A stretch of 64,000 nt of DNA from Maricaulis maris_C. GTDB taxonomy: Bacteria > Pseudomonadota > Alphaproteobacteria > Caulobacterales > Maricaulaceae. The position numbers and the translations under genes are program-made. The stretch spans positions 25,548-89,547 of the forward strand of contig NZ_JAGDYT010000014.1 of NCBI RefSeq assembly GCF_049116555.1, read 5' to 3'. Of this stretch, positions 16,552 through 23,816 are shown one piece after another (the first letter of the stretch is position 1; the number at the start of each line of letters is the position of its first letter). The notes beneath the pieces were generated by a model. The model was given only the letters and a program-made list of their open reading frames with translations, ran no database searches and was not told the DNA's origin.

Positions 16552-17279
16552 GCACTCGGCGCAACCGGGCGCCAGGCGTGAATGGCTATCGCGACGGCTC
16601 CACCCGTAAAGTCTCCGCCATTGGCCGTGAGGACGACCGGCGCGTCAGCGTAAAAGGCTGTCGGGCCGATCACGCCGATATTGCTCGAGCCGGCAGCGAC
16701 CCCGAGCGAGCCACCGAATTTGCTGAGTTCCCCGGCAATTCCGCAGTCAAAGGAGAGCGCGCCGGTAATGGATGCGCGGGTGCGGACGGACACAGCGAAA
16801 ACTACCGATCGGGCCGGAATAACGAGGGTCGATTGCACGCTGTTGCCGGTCAGGCCCTCAATGACTTCGTCACCCAGCCAGGCCTGCGTCGCAGCGCCTG
16901 AATCGCCTTCGGCGAGCACGTGTTGGGGTCGCGCGTGCCGCCAGCGCTGCGCGCCGGCATCCCAGCGCACATCGCTGGCCTCGTCCCGGACGTGTACACA
17001 CCAGCGATCCAGGGGGCTGTAGGCATGCCAGCTGCCATCGCGAAATACGGCGAGATCACCGGCCTCGAATCCGGACCAGCTATCGCCCGACGCGCCGACC
17101 GGGATCAACCACGCCGCCCCCTCTCCCGGCTCGGTCGGTTGGGCTGCCAGTAACCGGCTTTCCACAACCGTCCGGACCAGCGCATCAAGGCGAAGAAGCG
17201 CCTCATTCACTGTGACGTGCTTTTGCGCCTGCGCGGGCTGCACGAGTGGCAGATGAAGGGTCGGACTGGTCTGGGACAT
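16548..17279 (-). CDS. DUF2793 domain protein (phage/GTA-associated family)
   Basis: A 243-residue protein. The N-terminal LPLVQPAQAQKHVTVNEALLRLDALV followed by an AAWLIPVGASGDSW..GDLAVFRDGSWHAY segment is typical of DUF2793, known from gene-transfer-agent and prophage regions of alphaproteobacteria. The C-terminal 100 residues are a predicted beta-rich domain. No capsid, tail or integrase gene is nearby, so this is an orphan copy. GAGGAG precedes the ATG. Confidence 0.8.
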   Translation of the reverse strand: MSQTSPTLHLPLVQPAQAQKHVTVNEALLRLDALVRTVVESRLLAAQPTEPGEGAAWLIPVGASGDSWSGFEAGDLAVFRDGSWHAYSPLDRWCVHVRDEASDVRWDAGAQRWRHARPQHVLAEGDSGAATQAWLGDEVIEGLTGNSVQSTLVIPARSVVFAVSVRTRASITGALSFDCGIAGELSKFGGSLGVAAGSSNIGVIGPTAFYADAPVVLTANGGDFTGGAVAIAIHAWRPVAPSA

Positions 17280-17436
17280 GGGTTATCTCCTCGCTGGCCC
17301 GCCAGTCTGTGGCAATATGGAGCCGTGAGGATTGGGCCGTGCACTGTCCACGCTTCAGGCGGCCACTTGACGCGCGGACCGTGCGCGCTTTTTCTCCGCA
17401 GCAGAACGATAACGAGAAGATCGAGGACATTCGGGC

Positions 17437-18879
17437 ATGACCGACTCTATCCGCAGCCTCGCCGGGGGTTTCCCGTCGCAATCGCCCGACAATTGGGCCG
17501 CCCTGGCCGAGAAGGCGCTGCGCGGCGCCGGTTTTGCGGAGACACTCGGCCGCTCGACGATCGACGGTATCGAGCGCGGTCCGGCCTTCTTCAGCCGCCC
17601 TGATGCTGCCCATGCTGTCGACGCAGCCCCGCGCGATCTCTATCTGCCTTGGGGCATCCGCCAGACGCTTGTCGAGGCTTCGCCCGGGGCCGCCAATGCC
17701 GCCGCGCTGGACGATCTCATGGGCGGTGTGTCGGAGCTGGAATTGCGGCTGGACCCAACCGGGGCTCACGGGCTCAAGGCCAATGAAATCGACCTGTTGG
17801 ATACGGCGCTCAAGGGCGTTGATCTCACCCTCGCCCCGATCCATCTGGACAGTGTCGGCGGTCAGGGTCATCACGCCCATCTGCTTCTCGCACTTCTCGC
17901 TCGCCGCCGGATTGATGGTGAAACGGTCAGTGGCGGGCTTGGCCTTCACCCGATCGAGCGCGCGGCCCGCCAAGGCGTCGCGTTGGAGGCACAATGCTTC
18001 CCCAAGACTGCAGAACTGACCGGGCTGACGCACGCCGCTTTCCCCAATCTGAAAGTTTTCCGCTGCGAAGCGGCCCACATGTTCGAGGCCGGCGCCAGCG
18101 AAACGCAGGAGCTGGCCATCATGGCAGGCTCCGCCGCGACCTATATGCGGGTGATGATGGAGACCGGGCTGGACGCCAGTTCAGCCGCTCGCGCCATCGA
18201 GGCCCGGCTCGCTGCCGATGCGGATATTCACCTCACCATCGCCAAACTGCGCGCCGCACGCCGGATCTTTGCCCGGATCGCCGAGAGCTTTGGCGCCACA
18301 GGCGAGGCGCGGCGCCTGACCCTGCACGCGACCACCGCCGGACGCATGCTGTCGGCGAGCGATGCCTGGACCAATCTTGTCCGCAATGCCTGCGCCGGTT
18401 TTGCTGCGGCTGCCGGTGGCGCAGACGCGATCACGGTTCGCCCCATGACCGATGCGATCGGCCGGCCGACCCGGTTTGCCCGTCGCGTGGCGCGCAATCT
18501 TCACATCCTGCTGGCCGAGGAAAGCCATCTCGGCAAGGTCACTGACCCGGCGGCCGGCTCCTACCTGCATGAGACCCTGGCTGACAGCCTGGCCAATCAG
18601 GCCTGGTCGCTATTCCAGGAGATCGAGCGCCGAGGTGGTCTTGTCGAGGCCTTCGCATCGGGCTGGCTGCAAGGCGAGATCGCCATTTCGCGTGCCGCGC
18701 ACCTGGCCCGTATCGAGAGCGGCCAGACGCCAATTCTCGGCGTGACACAGTACAAGGACCCCGATCCGAGACCCGTGGAGACAGATGGCGTGTGGCCCGA
18801 GATCGACGCGCCGGAAGGAGCATTGACCGCGACGCGTTTTGCCGCCGGCTTCGAGCCCGCGATGGAGGCCGCCCAATGA
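17437..18879 (+). CDS. mutA: Methylmalonyl-CoA mutase small subunit
   Basis: A 480-residue beta-subunit-type mutase. It aligns with the TIM-barrel half of methylmalonyl-CoA mutase (GGLGLHPIERAAR, DPAAGSYLHETLADSLANQAW) but lacks the C-terminal cobalamin domain, so it should be the non-catalytic partner. With the next gene it converts methylmalonyl-CoA to succinyl-CoA in propionate and branched-chain amino acid breakdown. GAGGA precedes the ATG; its stop overlaps mutB (ATGA, 18876–18879). Confidence 0.92.
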   Translation: MTDSIRSLAGGFPSQSPDNWAALAEKALRGAGFAETLGRSTIDGIERGPAFFSRPDAAHAVDAAPRDLYLPWGIRQTLVEASPGAANAAALDDLMGGVSELELRLDPTGAHGLKANEIDLLDTALKGVDLTLAPIHLDSVGGQGHHAHLLLALLARRRIDGETVSGGLGLHPIERAARQGVALEAQCFPKTAELTGLTHAAFPNLKVFRCEAAHMFEAGASETQELAIMAGSAATYMRVMMETGLDASSAARAIEARLAADADIHLTIAKLRAARRIFARIAESFGATGEARRLTLHATTAGRMLSASDAWTNLVRNACAGFAAAAGGADAITVRPMTDAIGRPTRFARRVARNLHILLAEESHLGKVTDPAAGSYLHETLADSLANQAWSLFQEIERRGGLVEAFASGWLQGEIAISRAAHLARIESGQTPILGVTQYKDPDPRPVETDGVWPEIDAPEGALTATRFAAGFEPAMEAAQ

Positions 18880-21050
18880 CCCGACCGACCGACATCACCG
18901 CAACCGAGACCACGGCGCCCGACTTCACAACAATCGGTCTCGGCCAGGCCGGCAGCCCTGGCGCCGGCTCCCGCGAACCCTGGACGCCAGCCGAGGGCAT
19001 CCCGGTCCGGTCGCAGTATCGCGCCGAGGACACAGCCGGCATCGACTTCCTGGGCACTGTCCCCGGCGCCGCTCCCTTCGTCCGTGGTCCCTACCCCACC
19101 ATGTATGGCCAGCGCCCCTGGACGATCCGTCAATATGCCGGCTTCTCGACGGCAGAGGACTCCAACGCCTTCTATCGCCGCAATCTGGCCGCCGGTCAGA
19201 AAGGGCTATCGGTCGCCTTCGACCTGGCCACGCACCGCGGATACGACTCGGATCATCCCCGTGTCGCCGGCGATGTCGGCATGGCCGGGGTCGCCATCGA
19301 CAGCATCTATGACACCCGTACCCTGTTCGACGGCATCCCGCTGGACCAGATGTCTGTCTCGATGACGATGAATGGTGCCGTCCTTCCGATCATGGCGCTG
19401 TATATCGTGGCTGCCGAGGAACAGGGCGTGAAGCCGGAACAACTCTCGGGGACGATCCAGAACGACATCCTCAAGGAGTTCATGGTCCGCAACACCTATA
19501 TCTATCCACCCACGCCTTCGATGCGGATCATTTCGGACATTTTCGCGTACACGTCGGAGCACATGCCGCGCTTCAACTCGATCTCGATTTCCGGCTATCA
19601 CATGCAGGAGGCGGGCGCTCCGGCCGACCTCGAGCTCGCCTATACGATCGCCGACGGGCTGGACTACATCCAGACCGGGATTGATGCCGGCCTCGATGTC
19701 GACAGTTTTGCACCGCGGCTCTCCTTCTTCTTCGGCATCGGCATGAATGTCTTCATGGAGATCGCCAAGCTGCGCGCGGCACGCCTCCTCTGGGCCAAGC
19801 TGGTCAAGGAACGCTTCAACCCGAAGTCCGACAAGTCGATTTGCCTGCGCACACATTGCCAGACCTCCGGCTGGTCTCTGGCCGCGCAGGATGTGTTCAA
19901 CAATGTCGGGCGGACGACCCTGGAGGCGATCGCCGCGGTGGACGGACACACCCAGTCGCTGCACACCAACTCACTCGACGAGGCGCTGGCCCTGCCCACC
20001 GACTTCTCGGCCCGCATAGCCCGCAATACCCAGCTCCTCCTGGCCGGCGAAGCGCATCTCTGCGACGCGATCGACCCCTGGGGCGGGAGCCATTACATCG
20101 AACGCCTGACCCATGACCTGGCGGCCCGGGCGCTGGATCACATCGCTGAAGTCGACGAGCTCGGCGGCATGGCCAAGGCCATCGAGGCCGGTATTCCCAA
20201 GCTCCGCATCGAGGAAGCGGCCGCCCGGACCCAGGCGATGATCGACAGCGGCCGCCAGACCATCACCGGGGTCAACAAGTTCCGCCTCGACGAGGAAGAG
20301 GATGTGCCCGTCCTCAAGGTCGACAATTACCTCGTTCGCAAACAGCAGATCGAGAAACTGGACCGCCTGCGTGCCGAACGCGATCCCAAGGCGCTCAAGG
20401 CCGCATTGGATGCCTTGACCGAGGCAGCCCGCACCGGAGACGGAAATCTGCTGGCCCTTTCGGTCGACGCGGCCCGTGCCAAAGCCACCGTCGGCGAAAT
20501 CTCCGATGCGATGGAAATCGCCTTCAACCGCCATGTCGCGAAGATCAAGACGGTCAAAGGGGTTTATGGCGAGGTCGCCGGCGATGATGACCGGGTCAAG
20601 AAAGCCCGTTCGCTCGCCGAAGCATTCCAGGCGCGATTTGGCGAAAAGCCGAAAATCCTGATCGCCAAGCTGGGTCAGGACGGCCATGACCGTGGCCAGA
20701 AAGTCGTCGCTTCGGCCTATGCCGATCTCGGCTGGGAGGTTGTCGTCGGACCACTCTTCCAGACACCGGAAGAAGCCGCCGCCCTGGCTGTCGCGGAGAA
20801 GGTGCACGCCGCCGCGGCGTCCTCACTGGCGGCCGGCCACCTCACGCTGGTGCCGGAATTGCGCAATGCGCTGTCCGATCAGGGCCGGGAGGACATCCTG
20901 GTGATTGTCGGCGGCGTGATCCCGCCAGACGACGAGCCCGTCCTGCGCCAGATGGGCGCCGCCGCCGTCTTCCCGCCCGGCACTGTCATAGCCGACAGCG
21001 CCCTGGTGCTGCTGGAACGCATGGGGATGGAGCCGGAAGCGGCGGAATGA
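18876..21050 (+). CDS. mutB: Methylmalonyl-CoA mutase large subunit (cobalamin-binding)
   Basis: A 724-residue catalytic subunit. The substrate barrel has RGPYPTMYGQRPWTIRQYAGF and DLATHRGYDSDHPRV; the C-terminal B12 domain has GQDGHDRGQK with the cobalt-ligating His in DxHxxG, then GGVIPPDD. I chose the ATG at 18876, which overlaps the mutA stop; the frame is open 84 bases further upstream inside mutA. No meaB chaperone or epimerase is in the window. Confidence 0.96.
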   Translation: MTRPTDITATETTAPDFTTIGLGQAGSPGAGSREPWTPAEGIPVRSQYRAEDTAGIDFLGTVPGAAPFVRGPYPTMYGQRPWTIRQYAGFSTAEDSNAFYRRNLAAGQKGLSVAFDLATHRGYDSDHPRVAGDVGMAGVAIDSIYDTRTLFDGIPLDQMSVSMTMNGAVLPIMALYIVAAEEQGVKPEQLSGTIQNDILKEFMVRNTYIYPPTPSMRIISDIFAYTSEHMPRFNSISISGYHMQEAGAPADLELAYTIADGLDYIQTGIDAGLDVDSFAPRLSFFFGIGMNVFMEIAKLRAARLLWAKLVKERFNPKSDKSICLRTHCQTSGWSLAAQDVFNNVGRTTLEAIAAVDGHTQSLHTNSLDEALALPTDFSARIARNTQLLLAGEAHLCDAIDPWGGSHYIERLTHDLAARALDHIAEVDELGGMAKAIEAGIPKLRIEEAAARTQAMIDSGRQTITGVNKFRLDEEEDVPVLKVDNYLVRKQQIEKLDRLRAERDPKALKAALDALTEAARTGDGNLLALSVDAARAKATVGEISDAMEIAFNRHVAKIKTVKGVYGEVAGDDDRVKKARSLAEAFQARFGEKPKILIAKLGQDGHDRGQKVVASAYADLGWEVVVGPLFQTPEEAAALAVAEKVHAAAASSLAAGHLTLVPELRNALSDQGREDILVIVGGVIPPDDEPVLRQMGAAAVFPPGTVIADSALVLLERMGMEPEAAE

Positions 21051-21068
21051 GCATTCATCGACGCGTCA

Positions 21069-21116
21069 GGCGGGCTGTGGCAGGGTTCTTTCCGAACCCT
21101 GTCCAAGGAGCCCGCC
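21069..21116 (+). promoter_or_regulatory. Nested double stem-loop covering the lipoprotein ribosome-binding site
   Basis: GGCGGGCT (21069–21076) pairs with AGCCCGCC (21109–21116), which ends directly before the ATG at 21117. Inside it CAGGGTTC (21081–21088) pairs with GAACCCTG (21094–21101). Both stems are perfect 8-bp helices. AAGGAG (21105–21110) lies between them and partly in the outer stem, so folding would hide it from the ribosome. There is no T-run, so it is not a simple terminator. Regulation is inferred. Confidence 0.6.
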
Positions 21117-21596
21117 ATGCGTCACCTGATCTTTCCGCTCGTCCTTGCGGCCAGCCTGGCCGCCTGCGTCTCCGCACCCACCACTTACGGCCCAGCCAAT
21201 GGCAGTGATCGCGGCTGGTCGCAGACACGCATTGAGCAGGACCGGTTCCGGATTCGATTCGAGGCCGGGTCGGACATGGAGTTTGACGAAGTTGAGCTGA
21301 TGGCGCTGCGCCGGGCGGCCGAGGTCACGCTCGAGCAGGGCGGCGAGTGGTTCCTGGTCAGCAGCCGCAATGCCGAGGGCAATGATCGCAATCCGGTCGG
21401 CGTCTCGACCGGCGTCGGGATTTCCACGGGCTCTCGCGGATACTCATCCCGCGGCATCGGGGTCGGACTGAATTTCGACGCCTCGGCCGGAGAGAAATCC
21501 GTCTCACTGGAAATCCTCGTCCGCTCAGGGCCGCGGCCGCAGGATGTTCGCGTCTATGATGCCCGCGAGATTCTCGCCAATGCGGCCGGTGGCTAG
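21117..21596 (+). CDS. Outer-membrane lipoprotein, CC0125/CC1285-like
   Basis: A 159-residue lipoprotein. A short signal sequence ends in the lipobox LAAC, with Cys16 as the lipid-modified residue. After it come GWSQTRIEQDRFRIRFEAGSD and LRRAAEVTLEQGGEWFLV, which resemble the Caulobacter CC0125/CC1285 lipoprotein family. The role is unknown. It follows mutB by 66 bases that fold almost entirely into a double hairpin over its ribosome-binding site. Confidence 0.8.
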   Translation: MRHLIFPLVLAASLAACVSAPTTYGPANGSDRGWSQTRIEQDRFRIRFEAGSDMEFDEVELMALRRAAEVTLEQGGEWFLVSSRNAEGNDRNPVGVSTGVGISTGSRGYSSRGIGVGLNFDASAGEKSVSLEILVRSGPRPQDVRVYDAREILANAAGG

Positions 21597-21602
21597 CCCC
21601 GG

Positions 21603-21971
21603 TCAGGCCTCTGGCAACAGACCCAGTTCACGCTGCTTTTTCTTGGACAATCCCGATGCGATGATGGCGTGTGAGCGCTCGAGATAGGCCTGTAGATCAT
21701 CATCCGTCAGAGCTCCCGGCTCAAAGGACTGGATCCAGGTCATGCCCCGTGATGCGAGATAGGGCGCGGGACGAAGCCCGTCCTGCTCCTTGAGAATTTC
21801 AAAGGAAAGTGGCGTTACCTTGAAGGAAATGCCCGCATGGTCACTATCGGACCATCCAGCGACGGCGAAGACCTTGCCGCCGACTTTCCAGACATCCGCC
21901 CCGCCCCACTGCACAACATGTGACGTCGCGACCAACCCGCTGCAGAACTGATTGAAACCGTCCCGGTCCAT
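21603..21971 (-). CDS. MmcQ/YjbR family protein
   Basis: A 122-residue protein of the MmcQ/YjbR fold: GGADVWKVGGKVFAV, ISFKVTPLSFEIL and APYLASRGMTWIQ are recognisable, ending with a helix rich in Lys (LSKKKQRELG). The family is described as DNA-binding-like (CyaY-like fold), but a function is not established. It lies 6 bases after the stop of the helix-hairpin-helix gene, on the same strand. Confidence 0.8.
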   Translation of the reverse strand: MDRDGFNQFCSGLVATSHVVQWGGADVWKVGGKVFAVAGWSDSDHAGISFKVTPLSFEILKEQDGLRPAPYLASRGMTWIQSFEPGALTDDDLQAYLERSHAIIASGLSKKKQRELGLLPEA

Positions 21972-21977
21972 GACGGA

Positions 21978-22589
21978 TCAGCCAGCCAGCGCCTTCGCCT
22001 GCCCGACCCAGTCATCACGACGGATACGACCACGCCCCTTGATGGCGTCATCCCAGCGGTCGATATCGGCGTCCGTCCACGCCGCGATCTGGCTGACCGA
22101 TGTCACATCACCCGCTTTCAGTGCAGCCGCAGCTTTCGGACCCAAGCCCTTGATGGCGCCCAGATCATCGGATGCCGACGCCTTCCCGGCCGGCTTGGAC
22201 GCAGGCTTGGATGCCGGTTTGGACTCTCGCTTCGGGGCTGGCTTGGTGGCCGGCTTGGCTTTTGATTTCGCAGTCGCCTTTGCCGCTGCGACCGGCTTGT
22301 CAGCCGGCACTTCCGGCGCTGGCACCGGGTCCGGCATCGCGATTTCGGGACGCTCGGCCCGAGCCGGCGTGAGCTCGGACGCGAGAGCGACGCTGGTGGC
22401 TGCACTCTCGGCATCGCCCAGACGACGGGCCAGATTCTCGTTTTCCTGACGCAGACGGGCATTCTCGGCGATGGCCGCATCGGCCTCGGCGCTGCGCGCG
22501 TCACCGGACCAGAGCTGGTATCCAACGAAAACGCCGAATCCGACTGCCAGTAACAGCAAAATGCCCATTTCCCAGATAAGGTAAAACAT
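21978..22589 (-). CDS. Membrane-anchored protein with coiled coil and helix-hairpin-helix domain
   Basis: A 203-residue protein with four visible parts: a membrane helix (residues 5–27), a charged coiled-coil segment (about 36–62), a Lys/Ala/Pro-rich disordered linker with KPASKPA-type repeats (about 95–135), and a C-terminal helix-hairpin-helix (LGAIKGLGPKAAAAL). The last part resembles the short DNA- or RNA-contacting domains found at the ends of some alphaproteobacterial proteins. It follows the BON-like gene by 3 bases. Confidence 0.65.
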   Translation of the reverse strand: MFYLIWEMGILLLLAVGFGVFVGYQLWSGDARSAEADAAIAENARLRQENENLARRLGDAESAATSVALASELTPARAERPEIAMPDPVPAPEVPADKPVAAAKATAKSKAKPATKPAPKRESKPASKPASKPAGKASASDDLGAIKGLGPKAAAALKAGDVTSVSQIAAWTDADIDRWDDAIKGRGRIRRDDWVGQAKALAG

Positions 22590-22592
22590 GCC

Positions 22593-23642
22593 TCAGCCCT
22601 CAAGCGTCGCGATTGCAAATGATATGGCGCTGTCCTGGCTGTCCACCAGCACAACTGAAATACGTGTATCCTCGGTGACGCTGCCGCCGACCAGACTCGC
22701 CACTTCCGCGATCCGGTCGCTATCAAGTTCGGCGTCATCGGACTCACGGCGAATGGACACCGTCATGGCGGCTCCATCCGGACAGGCGGCAAACATGCGT
22801 CCGACCCGGCGCAACGCCACCGACGTGAAGGGGCTGGGCGCAGACCCGGCCCGCTCGAAGCGCAGCGTTTCAGTCCCCTGAGCCGCCAGGATGACCGCCG
22901 AACAGGCCGCCACATCCTCGACACGGACAACCGCAGGCGCGCCGGATGGTGTCACGACGCTGGCAGCCCGGAACGGCTCCGGCATGGTGCCGAGTGCCTG
23001 GCTGACCGATTGCGCAACCTGCGGATTGGGTGCGTCACCGACAAGGGCGCCCTGCTCACCGCGCAGCACGGCAGCACCGCGATCGAGCCTCGCCAACTGG
23101 CCGAGCAGACGCTTCGCCGCCTCCTCCCAGTCCGGTGACGCGGAACCACCCGGCACGAGCGTGAGATCCGTATCCGCGCCCTGTGGGAAATTGGCCGCCG
23201 CATAGCTGGCAATCGCGTCGCGCGCGCCGGCATCTGTCGCATCACCTCGGACCAGGACCCGGCCATTCATGGCGACATCGGCCCGAAAGATGAAGCCCGA
23301 CTGCAGGCGGGCCTCGAGCGTCTCATCGACGACCCGCGTCACGCCGCCAGCGACCACACCGCCACTCCAGGTGGAGGCCAGGACCGTGGCGAGCGCGTCG
23401 GCCCGCGCCTCGTCGTCTGGCGCGGCGCCGGTAAGAATGGCCCGCTGACCATCCATCCGGACACTGGCCCAGTCATGCCCGCGCAGCGTCAGAGCCTCGC
23501 GGGCGCCTGCAGCCAGGCGCGTTTCAATGGCGCCAACGGAGAACGGCCCGAAGGAAAACAGGATCACGGCAGTGAACAGGACGATTCCGGCCGCCATCAG
23601 CAGCGTCTTTTGAATGCGGGGTGTCATCGCGAGGTCGACCAT
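22593..23642 (-). CDS. Membrane-anchored protein with BON-like repeats
   Basis: A 349-residue protein with one N-terminal membrane helix (about 13–35) and a large outer part. The segments RLAAGAREALTLRGHDWASVRMDGQRAIL and FIFRADVAMNGRVLVRGDATDAGARDAI look like two BON-type units. The C-terminal part (FTSVALRRVGRMFAACPDG, AMTVSIRRESDD) recalls OmpA-like peptidoglycan-binding folds without matching well. An envelope role is inferred. It shares an operon with the helix-hairpin-helix gene and yjbR. Confidence 0.55.
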   Translation of the reverse strand: MVDLAMTPRIQKTLLMAAGIVLFTAVILFSFGPFSVGAIETRLAAGAREALTLRGHDWASVRMDGQRAILTGAAPDDEARADALATVLASTWSGGVVAGGVTRVVDETLEARLQSGFIFRADVAMNGRVLVRGDATDAGARDAIASYAAANFPQGADTDLTLVPGGSASPDWEEAAKRLLGQLARLDRGAAVLRGEQGALVGDAPNPQVAQSVSQALGTMPEPFRAASVVTPSGAPAVVRVEDVAACSAVILAAQGTETLRFERAGSAPSPFTSVALRRVGRMFAACPDGAAMTVSIRRESDDAELDSDRIAEVASLVGGSVTEDTRISVVLVDSQDSAISFAIATLEG

Positions 23643-23768
23643 GATTCATCCATAGAGAATGGCCAGTCATCACCGGAAAACGGCAGATTGAAGGCCAACG
23701 TCCACTCGGGAAATAACATTAAAGGTCAGGCACCTCCATAGGGCAAGCAGCGCCTGACGATACAAAAA

Positions 23769-23792
23769 GGGCCGGAGCTTGCGCTCCGGCCC
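23769..23792 (-). terminator. Rho-independent terminator of the TonB receptor gene
   Basis: A perfect 10-bp stem (GGGCCGGAGC, 23769–23778, with GCTCCGGCCC, 23783–23792) with a TTGC/GCAA loop. Read on the minus strand it is followed by TTTTTG, and it lies 24 bases beyond the receptor stop codon, as an intrinsic terminator should. Confidence 0.9.
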
Positions 23793-23816
23793 CTCAAGCA
23801 TCTGGTTGCGATGTGC

